Assembly: GCA_037127255.1 (NCBI GenBank)
Contig: JBANSL010000013.1
Coordinates: 19,116,688 to 19,180,687, forward strand
Direction: 5' to 3'
DNA: 64,000 nt
From: Persicaria tinctoria
Lineage: Eukaryota > Streptophyta > Magnoliopsida > Caryophyllales > Polygonaceae
The position numbers were made by a program, and so were the translations under genes. Under the pieces are notes generated by a model. That model was given only the letters and a program-made list of their open reading frames with translations. It did no database searches and was not told the origin of the DNA. Of the stretch, positions 44,737 to 54,948 are shown piece after piece. Numbering within the stretch: the first letter of the stretch is position 1; every line of letters starts with the position of its first letter.

Positions 44737-47700
44737 ATGGCCGAGCGTCTCGCGCTTTCTCCCCACACTTCTCGCTCTCCTCTTCCAATGGCTTCCCTTG
44801 GTTCCGCCGCCGCCTCCACCTCCCGCTTACTCCTCCGCTCCTCCTCCTCCTTCTCCGCCACCAAACTATCCTCCTCCTCCTCCTCTTCTCTCCTCATATC
44901 CCTCCGGTCTTCTCCTACATTCTCTCACCTCTTCCTCCGACAACAGGTTCTTGACCTGCCTTTCTCTCTCGATTTCTGCTGATTTTCATCTTCATTTTGA
45001 CTTTGATTTTGATTATGTTTTTTATATTTTTGTTTCGCTCGATTTGGCGTGAGTAGCGATCGCCATCGCCGGTCTACGCCTTGGAGAGAGGATTCAGCTC
45101 GGCCGCTTCTCCGAAATGCTTCGCTTCCGATCCTGACCAGCTCAAGAGTGCCAGGGAGGACATCAAGGAACTTCTCAACTCTAAGTTCTGCCACCCGATC
45201 ATGGTAATTTTTAGCCTCTTTACTACAGTATGTTAGAAATATTTTGGATTGTTTTTAGGTTTAGCGGCCGAAGAGAATCTGGTATTCAGCGTTGCTGTAC
45301 TGTTTTGGTTATTGAAGGCTTACTGTCTGGGTGTTTTTTTATTTTGGTTGAATTCGTGGTGCATCTAGTAAACATAATTTTACGAAAATGTGCGTTATAT
45401 ATCAGTTAAATCTGTAAATGTTGTGTTGGTCTTCCTTGAAGAAGCTATTTTCAATATCTAGGCCTATTGGTTGAACCTTGTAGTGTCCAATTGTCGATCT
45501 AAACTCACAGAAATGATGTTTGGATGATCGGTCTTAAATCATTGACTCTTCTGTATGATTTTTATTACTGTGAATTTCTCTCAAAGAACTGATTAAGGTT
45601 GAGTTGCTGATTAGTTTGTTATGTTCAAGTCATTTTTACCTGATGCCTGGCAGTTTCTTTATTCCTCCATTGTCTACCATTTCAAGACCAAGTTGCTGAA
45701 TTGGAGATGAGAATATTCAGACGTGTTGATGCTTAATGCTGATGTCTTTTAGAATTGTGAGTGACAAGCATACTGACATTAGAAACTTCGTTTGTCAATT
45801 CCTCACTAGGTTCGGCTCGGATGGCATGATGCTGGTACTTACAACAAGAACATACAGGAATGGCCAAGCAGAGGAGGTGCTAATGGAAGTCTAAGGTTTG
45901 AGATTGAGCTTAAACATGCAGCAAATGCAGGTCAGTCTATAACATGTGTTTGTTTGTTCTCGAAAAAAGGACTTTTCTTTTGAGGTTTAAAATTTTGTTC
46001 TGAAATACGCTTGCAGGTCTCGTAAATGCCTTGAAACTTCTTGAGCCCATAAAAGACAAGTATTCGGGTGTTACTTATGCAGATTTATTTCAGTTGGCCA
46101 GTGCTACTGCAATAGAGGTGTTTTGATGTCCTGTCAGTTATGATGTTAAACAAACAAAACTCTTTCAAGTGATAATTTCACTCATTATTGCCTTTTGGAG
46201 ACGCGTAGGAAGCTGGTGGACCCAAGATACCGATGAAATATGGAAGGGTAGATGTTTCTGGACCAGCGGAGTGCCCAGAAGAAGGGCGACTTCCTGGTAA
46301 GAGAACCTTGATTGTTCAAATATGTTCAGAGCTCTACTCCTTTTTGGAAGTGTGTAGAACCATTGAATGCAAAGCTAGTTTGAGAACTGGTGGAAATCAA
46401 CATTTTTGTAACGTAGCCTGTATGGCATAATGAAGGATTGAGGGCATTGTTGAGTTTAGGGGGCATAGAAAAGAAGTAGGTGGTTGGATTATCAAATCAA
46501 TGGGGACATGGTCATTGATCACGAGACCTTATTAACTATCATGAAGCAATTCATTTCATTATGGTGCCTTTGGCATGATCACTTTTTATTCTGTTCCACC
46601 ATCTAGGTAGTGGTGCCTTTGGTGTGATCACCTTTTGTTCTATCCCATAGATACTTGCAAGAATTCTGAGATTCTTCTCAAAAACTAGATTTTATTCATC
46701 ATTTGTCAGATTTTTTCTACCCTTGTTGGACTTCAAAAGGAAATATTGCCTGAGCACAGGCTGCACAGCACAGGCATTTAAATAAATATATGCATTTAGT
46801 ATTCTCTACAAGTACGAATGAATTTGCTAACAAAACCGAACCCAACCAAACCAAAAAGTATAATTTGTGTTATAGTAAAAACGAAAATAACATAATTTCT
46901 GGTTGTTGTTTTTTGAAGAAAGGAAAGCAATTCTAGAGGATGCAGTTGGGTTTTTGAACTGATATATTTGCATCTCTATCTCAAGTGTATGCATGAGAGA
47001 AAAAATCACTTTCAAGTTTCATGTTGTATTTACTATAAAGAGTGTTCTTTCTTGTTTTCTCTTGTCATAAAATTCTTACTTACGTTCCATTCTTTCATGT
47101 TCAGATGCTGGCCCCCCTTCACCTGCAGAACATTTACGCAGTGTTTTCTACAGAATGGGACTAAATGATAAGGTGATTTGAATATTTCAAGTCTATTTTT
47201 CATGTTATCTGAATAAGTGTGTTATGTTATATCTTGCTGTTTGGTTACAGGAAATAGTTGCTTTATCTGGTGCGCACACTCTGGGGAGATCCAGACCTGA
47301 TCGCAGCGGTTGGGGCAAGCCAGAGACCAAGTACACGGTAATCTATCAAATTTAGCAGGTCTCTTTCAGTTAAAAACTGAGAAGATTGAATCTCTTGCTT
47401 TCTTACTCATTCATGGTGATATTTTCAATACTCCCTCCGTCTCAAAATTTAAGTCGTTTTAGGATTCTACACAAGTTTTAATAAAACACTCATCCTTCAA
47501 TCAATATCATCATTCCACTAACTTTTTCATAAATTTAATACCCACTACATTTTTTAACCAATCAAAATCTTTTAAAAAAAGTCAACAACACACAAATCGA
47601 TTCAAATCATAATTATCCCCTACCTAGAAAACCTAAAATGCCATCTATTTTGATACAAGAATAAACTCCTAAAACGACCTAAATTTCGAAATGGAGGGAG

Positions 47701-48666
47701 TATATGTCAATGGATATGTTGCATTTCTGATTCAACTTCTAACTCTACTAAGCCTCGTTTCATGTTTTTCTGAATATATTATCTGCATACTTATTTAATT
47801 TTGTTGCTATTTAGAGAGGAAATACTCCCCTTTAAATAGTCATTTCAAAATATTTCAATTATCTTATGGGGACCTGTGTTGCAGAAAGACGGACCAGGTG
47901 CTCCAGGAGGACAGTCCTGGACAGCACAATGGTTGAAGTTCGATAATTCTTACTTCAAGGTTAGAACAAATGCAATTTTTCTTTAGTTCGCACTTCGCAG
48001 ACAAGACGTCTCCTCTTGACGCAATTATCAATTTGCTAATTCAGGACATCAAAGAAAGAAGAGATGAAGACTTGCTTGTTTTGCCTACAGATGCAGTTCT
48101 GTTTGACGACCCTTCTTTCAAGGTGAAAAGTCAGCTCTGATTCTGCTGGGGAGATGTTAAAAGTATAGCATTTTGTTCTTCATCAGCTGTTTTTCATAGT
48201 TACTCATGTCTTGTATTTCTATAATTGCAGGTTTATGCTGAGAAATATGCAGTAGACCAGGAAGCATTTTTCAGCGACTATGCTGAAGCACATGCCAAAC
48301 TCAGCAACCTGGGAGCCAAGTTTGACCCTCCTGAGGTTTTTTTCTCTTCTCAACTCTCAATATCCATGTTTGATGTATCATGCAAAATAGCACAGCAAAT
48401 TGAAATTACAATGCTAGCTGAATTTATCAGCTGCAGCTTGTATCAAAATAGTGTTATGGCATCATGACCATGCCTTTCAATCTTCCATTCATATTTAGTT
48501 TATCAGCACTGCTATCGAGTAAAATTTACTTGAATTTCCATGCCAATAACAAGCACATTCTCAGAGTGAACATACTTCATAGACTACTGTCATGTGTACA
48601 CAATTTTACTAATTGCTTATGGATGTAATTGAACAGGGTTTCTCAATAAATGGGCCTGCAGCGTAG
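44737..48666 (+). CDS. chloroplast L-ascorbate peroxidase, stromal-type C terminus
   Basis: Reduces H2O2 with ascorbate in the chloroplast. Exons: 44737-44946, 45057-45203, 45810-45930, 46017-46117, 46209-46296, 47105-47172, 47251-47337, 47885-47959, 48045-48122, 48231-48335 and 48637-48666; every junction is GT-AG and phases fit, giving 369 aa. Residues 1-~85 are a Ser-rich transit peptide. Distal haem residues are Arg121, Trp124 and His125 (VRLGWHDAG); proximal His254 is in [10 protein letters not shown], with Trp286 and Asp315 (LPTDAVL) as its partners. The [17 protein letters not shown] insert (about 267-284) is specific to chloroplast isoforms. The last exon adds only GFSINGPAA, so this is a stromal form; no thylakoid membrane tail was found downstream. 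An alternative exon may exist at 48823-48837. The start could instead be Met18 (44788). Intron 7 carries a Stowaway MITE. Confidence 0.95.
47431..47700. mobile_element. Stowaway-type MITE in APX intron 7
   Basis: Clean termini CTCCCTCCGTCTCAAAATTT and inverse 'ctccctccatttcgaaattt', flanked by TA at 47429-47430 and 47701-47702. Inner inverted words include 'aagtcgttttagga' and 'tcctaaaacgacct'. Confidence 0.9.
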
Positions 48667-50509
48667 AAATTATCGGCAGGCAAGTAAAGGTTAGATTTAT
48701 GTATTGTCATTTGTCATCCAATGCCTCTCAGTCACCTTTACCTTATAAGGTTAATTTGAGGACCTTGTGCCTATTGCTTATCCTTTACCATTGATTTTGT
48801 TTCCGTTTTTTTCCCTTTGCAGGATACAAGCTACCATGTAAGTTTTTGAAGTCTCTTTCTATCATCACTATGAGGCGTATGGCTAGTTGGCAATTCTATT
48901 TTTGCCCTTATATATCGGGAGAAAAATAACTCAGCTTCTTTGATCTAGGATGGCGGTTTAAAACCTTTTTTCCAGTCCCCTCGTTAAGAGCAACTTTTAC
49001 AAATTTTCCTCTTACACTTCAATGTTAGTTTGTCGATGTCAACTCAATTGCGTGGAATCAAAGCAATTGTTAGCGTTTTCTATCCGAATCTTAGCATAAC
49101 TGGGACACCCTTTATCACGAACTGGGCATCTGAAAGTATAAAAGGTATTGCGCTATATAGGCTTAGGGTTCATGGGGATGGAGCCCTTTGGGGATGCACC
49201 TGGTTCACGACCATATGTTCTATGATGTCGCATGACCTTCTTCTAGTCAGTTTCTTTCAATGGGTCATTTCATGGATTATTGAGCTTTTGGTTGCAATTT
49301 ATTTGATGGTGGTAGTTTGTTTTGGTGCAACTTTGAGTTTGGTTTGCTTTCTCTCTGATTAGGTCATGAATGCAGTTACTGTTTCAGATCACACTCTGTG
49401 ATGAAGTTTATTACACATTATATGGTATCCATTCACTAGTAGTCTAATAAATAGTAGGTTTATAAGTAACTCGTTTTGGAAGAAGAAAACTTTGGAGCTG
49501 TTTAGGAGATTCAGAAATTTGTTTTAAAACCGTAATGAGAGGGTGTTCAGAAAACCATTTTCGGTGACAAGGAATGCTATTTTGCTATGCTACTCATCAA
49601 CAACAACAAATAACCGAATCCACCAATTGCCAAATGGTTTTAATGTTTCAACACATACAGTTCTCGAACCCTATACAATCATAAATATGAGGATATGAAA
49701 CTAACACAGCTCAATCAACAACCATCAAGTTAGGTTACCATCAGCTCCGATGCATCCTATAAAAAAAATTTTGAAAAAATTATATTTATATTATTCACTT
49801 ATAAATTTTAATTGATTTATATCTAAAATAATTATAAGACACCAAAAGTCACATATTAGCTAACGACAACAAAGATCGACTACTTCACTTTCTACACAAC
49901 TCCCTACAACATTAAATTATTTTAGTTTAAAATATATTTTTTTTCTCCGCCATTCCCTACTACATAAAATTAATTTAGGTTAAAATATATATTTTTTTAA
50001 ATAAACTTTTCTTTAAATTATTGTAGGTGAAAGACTAACTATTATCGATTGACAATTTTATAATGTATATAAACTTTAAAATAAACTTTTCTTTAAATTT
50101 AAAAGATGTTATGAATATAATTTTCTAGAAAATACACAACTTCGAAATTATTGTTACCATCATGCCATGCACTGAAGGTAATCTTCTCAAGTCTCAACTT
50201 TCAAGCCTTTCATACTTTAGAGCATCCGCATCCATATAATCCAATTCGGTTCTTTAACTATCCTTTTTATTTTTCTCTTTCCCTAAGAAATCTATCCTAA
50301 TTTTTAACTCACATCTCTCGAACTCATAAGAGTTCCTTCATTTTTCATTTATAATTATTTTAAAACCTATTACACACTATAAAGCCCAATTTCATGGGCA
50401 TAGGTCCCCCATTTTCATCTTTTCTCTCCGTTTTTAGGAGTTTCTTGCTAAAGAACACATCACATTGTTCTTTAAATTTTTTTGTCCTCTCTCTTCCTTA
50501 TTATATTAA
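48667..50509. other. APX 3' region and intergenic DNA
   Basis: A 15-nt candidate exon (48823-48837) is bounded by 'tttgcag' and GTAAGT. The 110-codon ORF 49030-49362 is hydrophobic in its second half but matches nothing I know and is not a thylakoid APX tail; treated as chance. Beyond 49400 nothing was recognised. Confidence 0.4.
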
Positions 50510-51365
50510 GGCCCCGTTTGGCATCACTATTGTAATCGGAATGGGAATGGAAATCGAAATCGGAATCAAAAATCGGAATCAGTAATTTCTTAGGCATGTT
50601 GTTTGGTACAAAGTCGGAATGAGAAATTCCCCAACATCAAAACCTAAAAGAATGCACAAATCCATTTACCTAAATTCAAAATTGCAAATGTTCATCGCAA
50701 ATTAAGGTGAACAACAATTTAATTTCAGAAATTGACGAGGGAGGAAGGTGATGTGCAGCATGACAAGAGCACGACGGAGGAGGACTGGACGGCGACGGTG
50801 ATGTGGTGATGTCGAGAGGACGGCAAACGCAAAGGGGATCTCAGATCTGGAATGGGGGAGAGAGAAATCGATGATGGCGTGGGAGGGAGCAAAGAGAGGA
50901 AGACGATGAAGGGGGTGGTGCAGGTGCCGGTGTCGAGACGAAGAAGCTAGGTTGTGGTGGACTGTGAAGATGTCGGGAGGACGTCGAACGCAAAGGGGAT
51001 CTCAGATCTGGAATAGGAGAGAGAAAAACGACGACGGCGTTGGAGGGAGCCAGAGAGAGGAAGACGGTGGACGGTGGTGGTGTTAGTGCCGAGACGAAGA
51101 AGATGGAAGGTGGTGGTGCTGGTGCCGATGATGAAGAAGATGGACGGTGGTGGTACTGGTGCCCAGAGATGAAAGAGGGTTGTGGTTGTGGGAATGGATG
51201 ATTACCCACCTATTTGGGAGGAATGAAATTAGCCCTCAAATTGGGAATGACCCATTACTGATAATCATTTTGATTACCGATTTTCAGTCTACCAAACACT
51301 AAATTTGGCATCATCGATTCCGATTATCGATTTCTGATTCCCGGTAATCCATACCAAACAGGCTC
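50510..51365. mobile_element. Harbinger/Tourist-type non-autonomous element
   Basis: Termini GGCCCCGTTTGGCATCA and the inverse right end GAGCCTGTTTGGTATGG, with TAA as 3-bp TSD (50507-50509, 51366-51368). Subterminal words 'aatcggaat' recur on both sides. The interior holds a tandem duplication of about 160 bp (near 50800 and 50960, sharing 'cgcaaaggggatctcagatc'). The minus ORF at 50841-51209 is Pro/Ser low complexity and not credible. Confidence 0.85.
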
Positions 51366-51368
51366 TAA

Positions 51369-52150
51369 TTGATTCATTATATTTTGAGTTTAAACAACCC
51401 AATGCATATGCTCTTAGTTCTCATTTCACTTTTGCCTAGGCCTTATCAAAGAAGCCCAAAAAAAAAAAAAGACATGGATTCTCTAATGGGCTCGTGGGCC
51501 CAACAAAAATAACATGACATGATTCTTGATTTTACCTTACAAGTTTGCTATATTCCTTATGATTAATGCTTCGTTACCACTTCATCTCCCTATTGATCTA
51601 AACTTTATTTATTTATATTTTTTCATAGATAGTCACTTATTTTATTATAATAAGAGAAAAAATTCAAAGAGATATTATTATATCTCATCTTTACCTGCTA
51701 ATTTAATAAGACTTAACATATTTCTTTGTTGTATGGTTTTATTCATTTTTTTTTAAATTTTCTTCTTGTTTGTCAAGTTCATAATTTTAGAGTTTTCAAT
51801 ACAAGTATATCATTATGATAGAAATAACATCGCAATTTTTATCCAAAGAAAAATAAAATCCCAGCGGCACAATACACTATTTGGTCTATAAAGTACTTCG
51901 TATTAGAGTGTAGTCGAGCTTTAATAATAGAATATATGCATATATAAATTCAGAAATCTTTTCTACTGTACTCCTAGAAAAATCCTAGTACTTTACGAAA
52001 AAAAAAATAGTACTTTTGACTTATTAATAGTTTTCAGTATAAATACACTGTTGACGTGCTTGATTAATCTTGTGTTATTCACTCAGGGGGAAAAAATAAG
52101 AACCGTTCCTTCTTACTTGCTACCAAGAAATTACTATTACCCCATTTGAT
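51369..52150. other. intergenic, nothing recognised
   Basis: AT-rich sequence without repeats or frames I can support. Confidence 0.4.
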
Positions 52151-52155
52151 TTAAT

Positions 52156-52500
52156 TTGTTGGTTTGCGGCTTGGGCGGTTGTATGAACCGATTAGCTCGA
52201 GCTCGACGTTCATTTTCTAAACAAGTCAAGTACGAGGACATTTTTAAGCTCGATTCAAAGCTTGAAATTTGTCAAAATTTTAAAATTTCTTTTCAATCAC
52301 TATGTTTTGAGCAAATCGAGCTACTTAATACTCGAAAAAAGCTTGGCTCGATTTCGTTCATTTCCTAAACGAGTCGAATATGAGTATATTTTTAAGCTTG
52401 AGTCCAAATTTAGGCTCGGTTCGAGTTCGACTCGTTTCTAAACGAGCTGAATATGAATAAACAATGCTTCACCCATTCGACTCGAATAAAAGCCATATTT
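52156..52500. mobile_element. decayed hAT-like MITE of the GAGCTCGA type
   Basis: Contains the same word set as 39473-39837 ('agctcgagctcg', 'aaacgagtcgaat', 'aaacgagctgaa') and ends near 'tacgacctgtc'. Termini and TSD are worn. The 70-codon ORF here is an artefact. Confidence 0.45.
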
Positions 52501-52639
52501 ACGACCTGTCAACTTGTACATGACCTCCTGTTTATATCTATGTTATGCTAATCTGATTTTAATACCTAACTAAACCTACATAATCCGATTCCTACCTCCA
52601 AACAAGTAGCAAAAAAGGATATGCTATAAGCCTATAATA

Positions 52640-53815
52640 TTTTTTTTTGAAGCAGATAAGAATTCGGTTAACTAGACAAGCCTAGAGAAACCGAGAGACC
52701 AGACAAGCCGATAGATGAACTAACCATCATGTACAACTGAAAGAAAATTACAGAAGCAAATGACTGCAACAAAGAACAGAAATGAAATTACAGAAGCAAA
52801 TTATATAAGTAAAATAACAAAATAAACGTACAAGCCATCCTACACCAAAATCACAAGCCAGAGGCAAACGAAATGATCGGTCAAAGGGACAACGCACACA
52901 GAGAACTTTAGGGAACACCAGCGGACACCTCAGATTGTGGACTCAAAGAAGCCATCAGATGTAAATGCACGTCCACGACGTCATCGAACATGACAAATCA
53001 AACACTGCCAAAAGAAGCCTGCAACACAACAAGAACAACACTGCACTCCAATCCGTAAACCCGACTCGAGGCCAAACCATTGTCCATTAAAGCCACGAAC
53101 CCCATCCCAAACCCTCAAAGATGATAACAAGATCGTGAGAAACTACTAGGTAGTTAGAATAGAGGCGGATGAAATGGGTCGAAAGAGAGAAAATGAACAA
53201 CAATAAAAAGACAAAGAGGCGAAAGAACGAATTGAGATTGGATCGAACAACGGAAATAGATTGGAAACGAAGGTCGACTGAAGGAAGCCATGAGAGCACC
53301 TAAAGGCGGTGCGGTAGGCGCCGACATCAGCCCCTGACGGAGGTTCATTGAGAGGCGTGGAGAGCCTAGATTGGAGTTGTTGGAGGCGGTGGCGGCAGCA
53401 ACCGAGCACCGAGCGGCAGCGGGCAACCGGTGGAGAAGGTGGAGGTGAGCCGGAAGCGGAGCGATTATGGGTTATGACACCAAAGGCGGCGCCACCACAA
53501 GGGCCACCAAAGAAGAAGACTAGGGTAGGCTCGTGCGGGGGCGAACCAGGGGTAGAAGCTCTACACGGGGCACCGCCGGAAAGCCGAGGGTGGACCAGAG
53601 AGAGGCTAAAGAGACGGTGGCGAAGTGGCCATGGCGGCGGCCAAGGAGGCGAAGGCCGTTGAGCGAGGTAGGAGGGACGATGGTCCGAAGCCGATGGCGA
53701 TGGTGGATGAGACCGAGCCGGTGGGCAAAGGTGGCTAGGAATGAGTGAGAAAGGTGGAAGCTTGTGGACCTGTGGTGGCCGGCGGCGTAAGACCGAGAGC
53801 AAAGCTCTCTAGGTC
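52640..53815 (-). mobile_element. poly(A)-tailed retroposon, minus orientation
   Basis: Read on the minus strand the 3' end is 'ccgaattcttatctgcttc' plus A-run (52640-52648). It matches the end of the insert at 17501-18657, with shared 'ctctcg', 'ttgtct' and 'cgaattctta' blocks in order. A 218-codon Pro/Ser-rich ORF (53146-53802, -) fills the distal part; it matches no domain I know. The 5' boundary and TSD were not found. Confidence 0.5.
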
Positions 53816-53924
53816 ACAAAATGCTCGCGACTTTTTGTTTAATACTACGGTATCCACTATCCATACAAATTGCAAAATCTAATCCCCCCTCAAAACCTCA
53901 TGTTGCCTCACCTGCTGCACCCAG

Positions 53925-53928
<4 letters not shown>

Positions 53929-53979
<51 letters not shown>
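53929..53979. repeat. (GA)n microsatellite
   Basis: About 50 bp of pure GA. Confidence 0.95.
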
Positions 53980-53980
<1 letters not shown>

Positions 53981-53984
53981 CAAT

Positions 53985-54600
53985 AGGGCAATTGCATTAA
54001 TTGCCCATTACTGTCACCCATCCAAAACCCTTTCTCTCTATGCCTCTCTCCACCTCTCTCCATTGAAGAGCTCCATTGAAGAGCTTATTTATTGTTTGAT
54101 TTCTCTGTCTTCTATCTCTCTGCCTTCGAGGGTGACGGGATCTCCATAGGAGCTCGAATTCAGCCCGAGCCGCTGGTGTGAATCGCCGCTGGAGCACCGC
54201 TTTGATGCCTTCGTCCTTCACCATTGTTCTGATGGCTTTTCCAGGTCAATTTGAGGCGAGTGGAGGCCGGATTGGGAGTAGAGGAGGTGGAATCGAAGTG
54301 GATGAGCCCTCGCAGAGGGTTGGTGAACCGCTTTGTTTTATTTTTATTGATGAATGAACAATATATCAACTTTCCACTCTATGGTTTCTTACTGGACATC
54401 CTTTGGTACTCTACTGGACACTCAATGATTTCCTACTGGACACCCTATGGTTGTTTCATGTCTTGCGTGTTGTTCAATGTTTCCCTGGTTCTAGTGTTAC
54501 CCTCCCCCCTGAGCCAAGGCAATAAAAAGAGAGAGGTCATACGAGATAAGACATAGACAAAGATAGAGGGGGGAAGAGGGACGGTAATGGGGCATTAATA
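53985..54600. repeat. element with inverted 'attaatgcccatta' ends
   Basis: 'gcattaattgcccattactgtc' at about 53993 is inverted as 'acggtaatggggcattaat' at about 54575. The interior includes a short array of 'tactggacaccctatgg'-type words (54385-54450). The ends are related to the foldback described at 54868-57745. Confidence 0.45.
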
Positions 54601-54867
54601 TAATTTGAATTAAATCTTAAGTTTTAGAGAAAAGTCATGCAAGTATGAATATAATTTGAATTAAATCTTAAGTTTCAGAGAAAAACTATCGAAGAAGAAG
54701 CAAGTGGGTTGAGGTTTATTTATAGTTTGACATGTAAGCAGTTAGTTTTAACTGGACACAAAAAGAAAAACAATATGCCACCTATTGGAACGGACTGAAC
54801 AAGAGTTATCGGAGAAACAGATTCACCATCGACTTCGGATAGAAAATGGTTAAATTTGCTTTCGATA

Positions 54868-54907
54868 AAAAAAAATCAGAAAGAGAGAGAGAGCAGTAGA
54901 AAGTCCG

Positions 54908-54948
<41 letters not shown>

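Noticed and set aside
49030..49362. 110-codon ORF with a hydrophobic second half, considered as the thylakoid tail of APX
   Set aside because: Lacks the basic linker and conserved words expected before the membrane anchor, and no splice sites join it in frame.
50841..51209. 122-codon Pro/Ser ORF on the minus strand
   Set aside because: Low-complexity translation of a duplicated, GA-rich segment inside a Harbinger-type element.
53146..53802. 218-codon minus-strand ORF as a real gene
   Set aside because: Pro/Ser/Arg low complexity, no domain, and it lies in a poly(A)-tailed retroposon; mentioned there only.
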